Shown here: piece after piece, positions 24,305 to 31,971 of the stretch
How positions within the stretch are numbered: the stretch's first letter is position 1
Layout: each line of letters opens with the position of its first letter
DNA from: Candidatus Olsenella stercoravium
Lineage (GTDB): Bacteria > Actinomycetota > Coriobacteriia > Coriobacteriales > Atopobiaceae
NCBI GenBank assembly: GCA_019116265.1
Contig: DXBZ01000163.1
Span: 1-37,159 of the forward strand
Reading direction: 5' to 3'
Length of the DNA stretch: 37,159 nt
Notes under the pieces: model-generated
What the model saw: only the letters and a program-made list of their open reading frames with translations
What the model was told of the DNA's origin: nothing
Databases searched by the model: none
Position numbers and translations under genes: made by a program

Positions 24305-24384
24305 AAGAGAAACTTAGAACTACTTAGAAGAACTTAGAGAAACTGAGAAGAACTTAGAGCTACTTAGAGGAACTTAGAGCAAGC
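24305..24384 (+). repeat. 10-bp tandem repeat array (about eight units, consensus TAGARNAACT)
   Basis: Successive decamers read AAGAGAAACT, TAGAACTACT, TAGAAGAACT, TAGAGAAACT, GAGAAGAACT, TAGAGCTACT, TAGAGGAACT, TAGAGCAAGC. Seven share the ACT or AACT end. The array fills the only long gap (108 bp) inside the surface-protein cluster and ends 15 bp before the next start codon. It is purine-rich on the plus strand and has the period of one helical turn. Confidence 0.88.
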
Positions 24385-24399
24385 GAGTAGGAGGCGGCC

Positions 24400-25905
24400 A
24401 TGTTCTGTCCCAGGTGTGGCGAGAAGAACCCGGACGGCGCCAAGTTCTGCGCGGCGTGCGGCGCCCCGTTCGCGCGACCCGCTGCGGGCCCGGTCCCGGC
24501 ATCCGCCCCCGCTCCCGCCCGCCGTGCGCCCGTGGCGGCGATCGTGGCCGCCGTCGTCGCCGTGCTGGTCGTCGGCTCTGCGGCGTTTGGCGTCTGGCTG
24601 GCGTTCTTCTCGCCCTGGCCCATAGATAAGGGAAACTTCCCGGATCCCGCCCTGCGCGCCGCCGTGGCCGCCACCGCCGACACCAACCACGACGGCCAGC
24701 TCTCGCGCGACGAGGGCCGGGCTGTGACCTCACTCTCCGTCGGGGGCGCGACCTCGCTCGAGGGCCTCGGCCGCCACTTCCCCAACCTTGCCCAGCTCAC
24801 GGTGACGGGCAGCGCCCTGACGAGCCTTGACGTTTCCGACCTGCCCGCGCTCACGGGCCTCGACGCTGCGACCGAGCCGCTGGCCGCGCTCGACGTCTCG
24901 GCAAACGCCGCCCTCGGCGCGCTGCGCGTGCCCGACTCCACGCAGGTGAGCGGCCTCGAGTCCACAAAGCTCCACGAGAGCTGGGTGCCCACGAGCGTGG
25001 AGGAGCGCTACGACACCGGCTACGCGACCACCTACGCCGTGGAGCGCGACGCCCAGGGTCGCGTGACGGCGCGCAGCGCCGGGGACGGCGACAACGGCAC
25101 GCGCTGGGAGTACACCTACGACGAGCAGGGCCATCTCGTGGAAGAGCAGGAGAGCACGTCCGCATACGGGCACGACTACTCCACTACGACCACCTTTGCC
25201 TACGATGCCAACGGCCGCCTTGCCGAGCAGGAGAGCTACGACGGGATGTACGCGTACTACTACACCTACGACGACGCGGGGCGCCTCGCCGCGATGAGCA
25301 TGGGCGGCGTCGACGACCCCACGAGCCGCACGACCTACGCCTATGACGACGCGGGGCGCCTGACGAGCCGGCTCTATACCTACAAGAGCGATCGGGGCAT
25401 GTTCATCACCTTCACCTACGACGACGCGGGCAACCTCGTCCAAGCCGAGGAGACGGACCAGACGCTCGGCAGGGTCTATCAGACCACGACCTACGAGCGG
25501 GACGCGGCGGGCAACCTCACGCGCGTCAGCGCCACGAACTTCTACGACGACCCCGCGCCCGTGAGCTTTGCCTACGACGATGCCAACCGGCTGACGTCGG
25601 CCTCCGCCACGCTCTCCGGGACCACTTACACCGCGACGGCGACCTATGACGAGCGCGGCAACCTCGCGCAGGTCGTCGAGCAGGTCGACGGGGGCAGGAC
25701 GACCACGTACGCGGCCACCTACACGCGCTTCTTCGTGGCCGAAGGCGGCCGTGAGCCGGATTCCGGCATCACCTTTGGCATAGAGGACGTGCCGCTCGTG
25801 GGGGCGCAGCGCACCTCGCTGGTCAACGTGTGGGCCACGCCGGCCGTCGTCCCCAACCCCGAGCCCAACGCGCTGCCGGGCGACTCGATGATCCTGCTGT
25901 TCTAA
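24400..25905 (+). CDS. zinc-ribbon membrane protein with EF-hand, LRR-like and YD/RHS repeats
   Basis: 501 aa. Zinc ribbon Cys3, Cys6, Cys17, Cys20; Pro/Ala linker; one membrane helix (about 44-70). Residues 94-105 'DTNHDGQLSRDE' match a 12-residue EF-hand calcium loop exactly (D94, N96, D98, Q100, E105), in a dockerin-like setting. Leu-rich repeat-like turns follow (about 125-170, 'LTSLDVSDLPALTGLDA'). Residues about 200-430 hold at least seven YD/RHS-type repeats ('YTYDEQGHLVEEQE', 'FAYDANGRLAEQES', 'YTYDDAGRLAAMS', 'YAYDDAGRLTSR', 'FTYDDAGNLVQAEE', 'FAYDDANRLTSAS', 'ATYDERGNLAQVVE'). RHS repeats build shells or bind carbohydrate in larger proteins; here there is no toxin core. The role is probably surface binding. 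Confidence 0.85.
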   Translation: MFCPRCGEKNPDGAKFCAACGAPFARPAAGPVPASAPAPARRAPVAAIVAAVVAVLVVGSAAFGVWLAFFSPWPIDKGNFPDPALRAAVAATADTNHDGQLSRDEGRAVTSLSVGGATSLEGLGRHFPNLAQLTVTGSALTSLDVSDLPALTGLDAATEPLAALDVSANAALGALRVPDSTQVSGLESTKLHESWVPTSVEERYDTGYATTYAVERDAQGRVTARSAGDGDNGTRWEYTYDEQGHLVEEQESTSAYGHDYSTTTTFAYDANGRLAEQESYDGMYAYYYTYDDAGRLAAMSMGGVDDPTSRTTYAYDDAGRLTSRLYTYKSDRGMFITFTYDDAGNLVQAEETDQTLGRVYQTTTYERDAAGNLTRVSATNFYDDPAPVSFAYDDANRLTSASATLSGTTYTATATYDERGNLAQVVEQVDGGRTTTYAATYTRFFVAEGGREPDSGITFGIEDVPLVGAQRTSLVNVWATPAVVPNPEPNALPGDSMILLF

Positions 25906-25914
25906 GGGGCTTTC

Positions 25915-26643
25915 ATGAGGCGCGTGACGGTTCTTGTGGTACTTCTTGCCCTGGCGCTCGCGGGGTGCTCCGCAGGGCAGGGCGAGAAGGACGATGCCGT
26001 GGTGGCGGTCTATCCGGAGGACGTCGCCGAGCAGCCTGCCGAGGCCGAGGCCCCGGAGGGGCCCGACGCGGAGGAGCTTCTCACTCAGCTGGACCTCGTG
26101 ACGGACTTTCGCGACGAGTTTGACCACGGCCCCAAGGATGCCGAGCACCAGCGCTACATCGTGTTGCACGACACCGAGGGCGAGGGGAGCCCGGAGAGCG
26201 TGGTCTCGTGGTGGTCGAGCAGCGGCAACCTGGTGGCGGCCCACTTTGTGGTGGGCCGGGACGGCCACATCGTGCGGTGCGTGCCGCTGGACCGCATCGC
26301 GCACCATGCGGGCTACGGCGACACGGGCCACAACGAGGCCTTTGGCATCACCGAGGACGGGCGCGACGACATGGCGGGCGCCACGCCCATCGGGCCGAGC
26401 TTTGCCGACTACGGCATGAACGCGTGGTCGGTGGGCATCGAGCTCGTGCACGTGGGCGGCTCCGGCGACTACCCGCCCGAGCAACTCGAAGCGCTCGACG
26501 GACTCATCGCCTACATCGACGCGTATTATGGTTTTGAGAGTGAGATCACCGATCACAAGGCGTGGCGCTCGGGCAACTCCGACACCTCGCCCGAGTTTGC
26601 CGGCTACCTGGCCAACTACCAGGACCATCGCACACACGACTGA
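25915..26643 (+). CDS. lipoprotein N-acetylmuramoyl-L-alanine amidase (Amidase_2 family)
   Basis: 242 aa. Signal peptide with lipobox 'LALAGC' and Cys18, so it is membrane-tethered outside the cell. An acidic linker (25-65) precedes an Amidase_2/PGRP-like catalytic domain: zinc ligand H85 in 'IVLHDTEG', H130/H131 in 'IAHHAGYGD', E176 in 'SVGIELVHVG', H214 in 'ITDHKAWRSG', D223 in 'DTSPEF'. It cleaves the bond between muramic acid and L-Ala in peptidoglycan. ATG at 25915 is 9 bp after the YD-repeat gene; the next gene starts 10 bp after it. It is the only clear enzyme for the cell wall in the cluster and points to a cell-envelope role. Confidence 0.9.
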   Translation: MRRVTVLVVLLALALAGCSAGQGEKDDAVVAVYPEDVAEQPAEAEAPEGPDAEELLTQLDLVTDFRDEFDHGPKDAEHQRYIVLHDTEGEGSPESVVSWWSSSGNLVAAHFVVGRDGHIVRCVPLDRIAHHAGYGDTGHNEAFGITEDGRDDMAGATPIGPSFADYGMNAWSVGIELVHVGGSGDYPPEQLEALDGLIAYIDAYYGFESEITDHKAWRSGNSDTSPEFAGYLANYQDHRTHD

Positions 26644-26653
26644 GGGGGACGTC

Positions 26654-27664
26654 ATGTTCTGCACCAACTGCGGTGCCCAGATGCCCGACGGCATGAAGTT
26701 CTGCACCAGCTGCGGCCAGCCGCTGAGGGCCGCCGACTCCGAGGCGACCGCCGTGCCCACGCCCGACGCGACCAGGGTCATGCCCAGCGCCGCGCCCGCC
26801 AGTGCCGGGCCCGCCGACGTTGACTACAGCGGCGTGTCCGCCGTGCCCGACGGCTACACTGCCGAGTACCCGGTGACCGCCGAGCCCGAGAAGGAGCAGC
26901 GCGGTCACGGCCTCGTGATCGCCGCCGTCATCCTGGCCGTGCTGGCCGTTTTGGCTGCGGGCGTGTTTGTTGTGGTGGTGCTCGACCCGTTTGGCCTGCA
27001 TCTGCTCGGTGGCGGCGCAGACGCGGGGCAGACCGCGACTGTCTCCGAGCAGGCCGCCGAGCCCGACGCCCCGGAGGCCCCCGCCGAGCCCGTGCTCAAG
27101 ACCGTCTCCGTCCAGACGCAGCCGAACAAGGTGGAGTACCTCGTGGGCGAGTCGCTCGACCCCGCCGGGCTGGTGCTGACCCTCACCTATGACGACGGCA
27201 GCGAGCAGACCGTGGCGTACACCTCGGATAACGCCGCCGACTTTGCGTTTGACCCCGCCGCCTTTGACACCGCCGGCGGCTACAACGTGACGGTGACCTA
27301 TGACGGGCTCCAGGCCACGTTTGGCGTCACTGTCTCCGAGCCGGCGCCCGAGCCCGCACCGACGCCCACGTCGAGCTCGTCCGGCTACGTCCTGTCCGAC
27401 AGCTCCTCGCGCCTCTACAGCACGAGCGAGCTCTCCGGTCTCAGCGACTGGGAGCTCTACGTGGCCCGCAACGAGATCTATGCCCGCCATGGCCGCACGT
27501 TCCAGAAGGACGACCTGCAGAACTACTTTGACGGCCAGTCTTGGTACACGCCGCTCTATTCGCCCGAGGAGTTTGACTCCATGGGCCTGCTCAACAGCAC
27601 CGAGCAGCAGAACGCCGCCACGATCCTGTCGCTCGAGCAGAGCCGCGGCTCCCAGTACATCTAG
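26654..27664 (+). CDS. zinc-ribbon membrane protein with Ig-like (Big_3) and YARHG domains
   Basis: 336 aa. Zinc ribbon 'MFCTNCG...FCTSCG' (Cys3, Cys6, Cys17, Cys20), a long Pro/Ala/Glu linker, and one membrane helix (about 86-110). Residues about 150-215 form a bacterial Ig-like group 3 domain ('YLVGESLDPAGLVLTLTYDD', 'NVTVTYDGLQATFGVTV'). A Pro/Ser/Thr stalk follows, then a YARHG domain (about 255-330, 'ELYVARNEIYARHGRTF' and 'YFDGQSWYTPLYSPEEF'). The frame is open to 26528 but the ATG at 26654 follows GAGGGGGAC and aligns with the ribbon. YARHG is an extracellular domain of unknown exact role, common in peptidoglycan-facing proteins. It is 10 bp after the amidase gene. Confidence 0.88.
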   Translation: MFCTNCGAQMPDGMKFCTSCGQPLRAADSEATAVPTPDATRVMPSAAPASAGPADVDYSGVSAVPDGYTAEYPVTAEPEKEQRGHGLVIAAVILAVLAVLAAGVFVVVVLDPFGLHLLGGGADAGQTATVSEQAAEPDAPEAPAEPVLKTVSVQTQPNKVEYLVGESLDPAGLVLTLTYDDGSEQTVAYTSDNAADFAFDPAAFDTAGGYNVTVTYDGLQATFGVTVSEPAPEPAPTPTSSSSGYVLSDSSSRLYSTSELSGLSDWELYVARNEIYARHGRTFQKDDLQNYFDGQSWYTPLYSPEEFDSMGLLNSTEQQNAATILSLEQSRGSQYI

Positions 27665-27668
27665 CACC

Positions 27669-28322
27669 ATGCCGAGCTGGAACATCCATACCGCGCACGT
27701 CGAGCGGCTCCTCAGGGAGGAGGGGGCCGCCGCCCTTGGCGTACGCGACAAGAACGCGTTTCTCCTGGGCAACCTCGCACCCGACATATACGTGGGCTAC
27801 ATGGTCCTGGACACGACGTTCAGGATCGACTACAAGCTGACCCACCACGCCTCGCGCGAGCACATCCCGCTGCCGCGCTACGACGAGTTCTGGAGCTTCT
27901 ACATTGCGGGGCACCGCAGCGTCTCCGACGTGACCCTCGGCGCATGGGCGCACCTCGTGGCCGACCACGTCTACAACGCGCACACGCGCGCCTATCTGAC
28001 GAGCATCGGCGTGGAGGCGGGCGAGCGGGCGCGCATCGGCAAGCAGGGCGACTTCGCGCTCTTTGGCCGGACGCTGGACATCTCGCTCGTGCCACACGTG
28101 GACGACGCGCTCCTCGCCCAGTGCGCGGCGTTTCCGCCGTACTCAATCTTGGAGCGCGACCTGCATGGCGCCGTGGCGTCCGCGCAGAGGATCGTCGAGA
28201 AGAACCAGGCGGAGCACCTCGCTGAGGTGCCGGACTACCAGCTGCTCACAGCCGAGTTCTTTGACGTGGCCAGCGAGGAGGCGCACGCCACGATCGTGGC
28301 TGGCCTGAAGAGCCGCCTGTAA
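27669..28322 (+). CDS. zinc-dependent phospholipase C-like protein
   Basis: 217 aa. It begins 'MPSWNIHTAH' and shows the metal-site pattern of the Zn_dep_PLPC family: D39 in 'LLGNLAPDIY', H59/H60 in 'KLTHHASREH', and H95, D99, H100 in 'GAWAHLVADHVYNAH'. No signal peptide, so it is probably cytosolic. Such proteins are often annotated as zinc-dependent phospholipase C or S1/P1-like but most bacterial members are untested. The ATG at 27669 lies 4 bp after the YARHG gene; the open frame upstream reads through that gene in another frame. It ends the co-directional cluster. Confidence 0.78.
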   Translation: MPSWNIHTAHVERLLREEGAAALGVRDKNAFLLGNLAPDIYVGYMVLDTTFRIDYKLTHHASREHIPLPRYDEFWSFYIAGHRSVSDVTLGAWAHLVADHVYNAHTRAYLTSIGVEAGERARIGKQGDFALFGRTLDISLVPHVDDALLAQCAAFPPYSILERDLHGAVASAQRIVEKNQAEHLAEVPDYQLLTAEFFDVASEEAHATIVAGLKSRL

Positions 28323-28332
28323 GCCGCCCGGA

Positions 28333-28487
28333 CCCAAACCTCTTTCCGGTTTGGGTTCACGTTGCGCCCCTCGAGCGGTCCCCCAGTCGTAAAACCGCAG
28401 GATTCCCCCTGCCGTGACACGGTATGAGGCCAGACCGTGAACCCAAACCTCCAAAGGGCGTGCGCCCCCCACTCGAGGTTTGGGTTC
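28333..28487. repeat. inverted repeats built on ACCCAAACC/GGTTTGGGT
   Basis: First hairpin: ACCCAAACC (28333-28341) with GGTTTGGGT (28349-28357). Second: GAACCCAAACCTC (28439-28451) with GAGGTTTGGGTTC (28475-28487), a perfect 13-bp pair with an inner GGGCG/CGCCC hairpin (28456-28467). In addition 28349-28362 is the exact reverse complement of 28436-28449, so the whole 155 bp can fold in two ways. No U-run follows; no gene is supported here. Confidence 0.8.
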
Positions 28488-28499
28488 ATGTCCAAACTT

Positions 28500-28606
28500 G
28501 CCAACTGCCGTGGTAAAAAGTCGCCAACTTCCGTGGTAAAAATCGGCCAACTGCCGTGGTGAAAAGTCGCCAACTGCCGTGGTAAAATATCGCCAACTGC
28601 CGTACC
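28500..28606 (+). repeat. 23-bp tandem repeat array upstream of the AAA/DUF4143 ATPase
   Basis: Four full 23-bp units start at 28500, 28523, 28546 and 28569, and a 15-base partial unit starts at 28592. Each begins GCCAACTKCCGTGGT and ends with an A-rich spacer of 8 bases. Units differ at 1-3 positions. The array ends about 40 bp before the ATPase start and is placed like an operator array. Confidence 0.92.
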
Positions 28607-28647
28607 GTATTTTTCTTTAAAGTAAGGACGCATGGTTTCACCACGTT

Positions 28648-29940
28648 ATGGGGTGTGTTGGAATGCAGACGTACCGTAAGCGAGTCTTTGACAAAATCCT
28701 GCAGAATCACCTTGAGGCAAAAGGTGCCGTGCTCATTGAGGGCGCAAAGTGGTGTGGAAAGACCACGACGGCAGAGCAGATTGCGCGCAGCGTGGTCTAC
28801 ATGCAAAATCCCGCCACGCGAGATCAAAATACCCAGCTGGCACGTATAGCCCCACAGCGTTTACTGGAGGGGGACGTCCCCCATCTGATTGATGAGTGGC
28901 AGGTTGCGCCACAGCTTTGGGATGCGGTCAGGTTTGAGGTTGACCGGAGGGATGAGTTTGGGCAGTTCATTCTTACAGGATCCAGCGTCCCTGCATCGCT
29001 TGATGAGGCCCAACACTTCGGAACAGGCCGCATCGCACGAATAACCATGCGCCCCATGACGTTGGGGGAGTCGGGAGACTCCTCGTGTGCCGTGTCAATG
29101 GGCGCGCTCTTTAAGGGCGAGAAGCTGAGAGTCGAGCGTTCGTCGGGATCGGATATCGAGGAGCTTGCCTATCTGGTCTGTAGGGGAGGCTGGCCAAAGG
29201 CCGTGGACCAGCAGAAGAGAGATGTTGCTCTCCAGCAGGCATTTGACTATGTCGATGCCGTATGTGAGGTGGATATTTCTCGGGTTGACGGCGTGAGGCG
29301 CGATCCGTACCTGACCCGTGCCTTGTTGCGCTCTTACGCACGGTCGGTCTCATCTGAGACAACGCTGGGTGCAATGCGTGCCGACCTGGGAGAAAGTGGT
29401 GCCTATCTGGGAGAGAGCGCGTTTGGCGGGTACGTTGAGGCGCTTCGCAAACTGTTCGTGATCGACGACCTGAGCGCGTGGAACCCCAACCTGCGCTCCA
29501 AGACTGCCATCAGGACCTCACCCACACGACACTTCGCAGACCCCTCTATTGCTACCGCTGCTTTGGGGGCGGGCCCAGAGGACCTCATTGGTGACCTGAG
29601 GACGTTTGGGCTGGTATTTGAGGATCTGGTGGTACGAGACCTGCGAACTTATGCCGAGGCGCTGCACGGCACCGTGCTCCATTACCGAGACAAGTCGGGC
29701 CTCGAGTGTGATGCGGTGGTCTATCTCAGAAACGGCGCATACGGTCTGATCGAGGTAAAGCTCGGGGGAGCCGACGCAATCGAGGAGGGGGCAAAGAACC
29801 TCCTCAAGCTCTCCCAGCGCATTGACGTTGACACGATGCGCGCTCCGGCTTTTCTGATGGTGGTCACAGGCACGGGAGAGTTTAGCTACCCACGCGAGGA
29901 TGGCGTGTACGTTGTCCCCATTCGGGCATTGACCGTGTGA
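28648..29940 (+). CDS. AAA-type ATPase with C-terminal DUF4143 domain
   Basis: 430 aa. Walker A is 'GAKWCGKT' (residues 32-39), Walker B 'HLIDEW' (D82, E83), and 'ILTGSSVPAS' is the sensor strand, as in the AAA_14 family. The C-terminal half is DUF4143, ending 'YRDKSGLECDAVVYL...LIEVKLGG', a nuclease-like D-E-x-K arrangement. These ATPases are widespread in accessory DNA and their role is unproven. Start: ATG at 28648, or at 28663; neither has a good ribosome-binding site. GC content is lower than in neighbouring genes, suggesting horizontal transfer. The 23-bp array lies directly upstream. Confidence 0.85.
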   Translation: MGCVGMQTYRKRVFDKILQNHLEAKGAVLIEGAKWCGKTTTAEQIARSVVYMQNPATRDQNTQLARIAPQRLLEGDVPHLIDEWQVAPQLWDAVRFEVDRRDEFGQFILTGSSVPASLDEAQHFGTGRIARITMRPMTLGESGDSSCAVSMGALFKGEKLRVERSSGSDIEELAYLVCRGGWPKAVDQQKRDVALQQAFDYVDAVCEVDISRVDGVRRDPYLTRALLRSYARSVSSETTLGAMRADLGESGAYLGESAFGGYVEALRKLFVIDDLSAWNPNLRSKTAIRTSPTRHFADPSIATAALGAGPEDLIGDLRTFGLVFEDLVVRDLRTYAEALHGTVLHYRDKSGLECDAVVYLRNGAYGLIEVKLGGADAIEEGAKNLLKLSQRIDVDTMRAPAFLMVVTGTGEFSYPREDGVYVVPIRALTV

Positions 29941-29976
29941 GTCGGATGCCAATCTGTCCCCGCTGTTACAACTCGG

Positions 29977-30016
29977 CCCTCGCCCCTCTTTGAGAGAGGC
30001 GAGGGTCAGCTTTTTT
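29977..30016 (+). terminator. terminator of the ATPase gene
   Basis: CCCTCGCC (29977-29984) pairs with GGCGAGGG (29998-30005), with CTC/GAG pairs further in past one mismatch, followed by TCAGCTTTTTT at 30006-30016. Confidence 0.8.
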
Positions 30017-30059
30017 GGCTGTGCTACCCGGGCCCACAATCTCAGGTTGTCGATCGCGT

Positions 30060-31863
30060 CGCGAAATGTGGTGTAAGGGAGACCCGACATAGGAACGGCC
30101 TCCGCCCTAGAATCTCCTTCGACCAAGAGAGGGATTCGAGGGAGCGGAGACCGCAATGGACACTGTACCGCAAGACGCGTTCGCGACGCTCGGGCTCGCC
30201 GAGGAGGGCGGCGAGGGGCTCACGGGCCTCGCCAGGGCCCTGCTCGAGGCGGGCGTCGACGAGATGATGGCCGCCCAGGCCGACGCCGCCTGCGAGGCGA
30301 CCGGCACGACGAGGAACGGGTTCCGAGAGCGGAGGCTCGTGACCCAGGTCGGCACGATCACGCTCAGGATCCCCAAGCTCAGGCAGGGCACCTACTTCCC
30401 GGACGGCCTGGTCGAGAGGTGGAGCCGCGTGGACCGCGCCGTGATCTGCGCGGCGGCCGAGATGTACGCCATGGGCGTCTCCGCCAGGAAGGTCGGCAGG
30501 GTGCTCGAGCGCATGGGCGCCGACCGGCTGTCCAAGGACGCCGTCTCTCGCATCTGCGCGGCGTTCGACGCCGAGGTGGCGGAGCTGCGCTCGCGCCAGC
30601 TTCCGCCCATGCGATTCCCCTACCTCTGGGTCGACGCGACCTACGTGCCCTGCAGGAGGGGCGGCCACGGCGCCGCGGCCGCGGTGGTCACGGCCATCGC
30701 CGTCGGCGAGGAGGGCGCGCGCAGGGTCGTCGGCCTGGCGTGCGTCGACGCGGAGTCCTACGCGAGCTGGAAGGGCTTCCTGCGCGGCCTCCGCGAGCGC
30801 GGGCTCTCCGGCGTGCAGTGCGTGACCTCCGACGCCCACGGCGGCATCGTCCGGGCGGTGAGGGAGACCTTCCCGGGCGCGGCCTGGCAGCGCTGCGTCG
30901 TCCACCTCGAGCGCGACGTCATCGACGCGTGCCCCACGAGGGCCAAGTTCGCTTTCATCCTTCTCAACGAAGGCTCCTGGAGCGTGTCCGAGATGTGCGC
31001 CGCGCTGAAGGCCACCCGCCAGGGCTACTACGCGTGGAGGAAGAGGCCGCCCAGCGCGCACGACCTGCGCGATGCCGAGCTCGCGGCGAAGATCTCCGAG
31101 ATATACGGGGCGAGCCGGGGAAACTGCGGGGCGCCGAAGGTCTTCGCCGAGCTCAAGAGGGCCGGTGAGCGGACCTCGCGCAAGCGCGTCGCGCGCCTCA
31201 TGCGCGACAGCGGCATGGTCGGAACGACGCGCGGCTGCGCCAGGAGGCCGAAGGGCGCGGCCAAACCGGCCGCGCCGCAGGCGAACGCGGCTCCCGACCT
31301 GGTCAAGCGAGACTTCTCGGCGGACGGGCCGAACCGCGCGTGGTTCGCGGACATCACCTACGTGCGCACGCACCGGGGATGGCTCTGCCTCGCCGCGGTC
31401 ATGGACATATGGTCGAGGATGATAGTCGGTTGGTCGACGTCCCCGCACACGACGGCCGACCTTGCCGACGACGCGCTCAAGATGGCGATAGCGAGGCGGC
31501 GCCCGAAGAAGGGGTGCGTCCACCACGGCGACCACGGCTCTCAGTACGTGTCGCTGCCGCTGGGCAAGACGATGCGCGAAGCCGACATCGGGCCCTCGAT
31601 GGGGTCGGTCTCGTCCCCGTGGGACAACGCCGCGATGGAGTCGCTGATGGGCCTCATCAAGTCCGAGTGCGTACACGCCCGCACGTTCGAGACGCGCGAG
31701 CACGCAGCCCTCGAGATCTTCGAGTACATCGAGTGCTTCTACAACCGGGTGCGGATCCACTCGGCGTTGGACGACCTCAGCCCCGAGGAGTTCGAGGCGA
31801 GGCATATGGGGGGCGCCGCCAAAACGGCGGCGTAAGGATGTAAGCGGAATCGGGGTAGATTCA
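30060..31863 (+). mobile_element. composite IS remnant (IS256 left part joined to IS3 right part)
   Basis: The left boundary is uncertain and placed near 30060, where sequence upstream of the transposase stops looking like the ATPase terminator region. The right boundary near 31863 rests on the sequence after the stop codon: read from the outside it begins TGAATCTACCCCGATTCC, the TGA-N5-CCC style of IS3-family ends. I could not find a matching inverted repeat on the left, nor target-site duplications, as expected after deletion or recombination between two elements. Confidence 0.55.
30156..31835 (+). CDS. chimeric transposase: IS256-type N-terminal part fused in frame to IS3-type OrfB
   Basis: 559-aa open frame from the ATG at 30156. 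Residues 1 to about 260 match IS256/Mutator transposases ('FRERRLVTQVGTITLRIPKL', 'WVDATYVPCRR' with D160, 'CVTSDAHGGIVRAV' with D226, 'WQRCVVHLERDV'); the third acidic residue and the rest of IS256 are missing. From about residue 264, 'FAFILLNEGSWSVSEMCAAL' starts an IS3 OrfB, with DDE residues D399 ('WFADITYV'), D459 ('HHGDHGSQYV') and E495 ('SPWDNAAMESLMG'). The IS3 OrfA helix-turn-helix is absent. The join at about 30936-30948 has no stop or frame slip. It is either a recombination scar or a functional hybrid; the IS256 half cannot catalyse alone. Confidence 0.9.
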   Translation: MDTVPQDAFATLGLAEEGGEGLTGLARALLEAGVDEMMAAQADAACEATGTTRNGFRERRLVTQVGTITLRIPKLRQGTYFPDGLVERWSRVDRAVICAAAEMYAMGVSARKVGRVLERMGADRLSKDAVSRICAAFDAEVAELRSRQLPPMRFPYLWVDATYVPCRRGGHGAAAAVVTAIAVGEEGARRVVGLACVDAESYASWKGFLRGLRERGLSGVQCVTSDAHGGIVRAVRETFPGAAWQRCVVHLERDVIDACPTRAKFAFILLNEGSWSVSEMCAALKATRQGYYAWRKRPPSAHDLRDAELAAKISEIYGASRGNCGAPKVFAELKRAGERTSRKRVARLMRDSGMVGTTRGCARRPKGAAKPAAPQANAAPDLVKRDFSADGPNRAWFADITYVRTHRGWLCLAAVMDIWSRMIVGWSTSPHTTADLADDALKMAIARRRPKKGCVHHGDHGSQYVSLPLGKTMREADIGPSMGSVSSPWDNAAMESLMGLIKSECVHARTFETREHAALEIFEYIECFYNRVRIHSALDDLSPEEFEARHMGGAAKTAA

Positions 31864-31934
31864 GCGCCCGCCGTGGGCGCCGGGGGCGCCGCGTGACCGC
31901 TCGCGGAGCGCGGGACGGGTGAGCGGTGCACGGG

Positions 31935-31940
31935 TAGAAT
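31935..31940 (+). promoter_or_regulatory. possible -10 box (TAGAAT) for the GH13 gene
   Basis: TAGAAT lies 31 bp before the GH13 start, upstream of its strong ribosome-binding site. No good -35 is seen in the GC-rich sequence upstream. Confidence 0.35.
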
Positions 31941-31971
31941 GGACGGGTCCGTCCGCGAGGAGAGGAGCCCC

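Noticed and set aside
24400..25905. RHS/Tc-type polymorphic toxin
   Set aside because: It has YD repeats, but it is only 501 aa, lacks the RHS core motif and a C-terminal toxin domain, and no immunity gene follows. A surface repeat protein is the better reading.
26654..27664. Start at 26528 giving a longer protein
   Set aside because: The extra 42 residues overlap the amidase gene in another frame and lack similarity to the zinc-ribbon anchor; the ATG at 26654 has a good ribosome-binding site.
28500..28606. CRISPR array
   Set aside because: Units are contiguous with only an 8-base A-rich variable part, so there are no spacers; no cas genes are present.
28143..28633. Small minus-strand proteins across the 23-bp repeats (with 'FYHGSW' and 'LPRQLA' repeats)
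   Set aside because: The reading frames are produced by the DNA tandem repeat. Frames overlap each other and shift between units because 23 is not a multiple of three.
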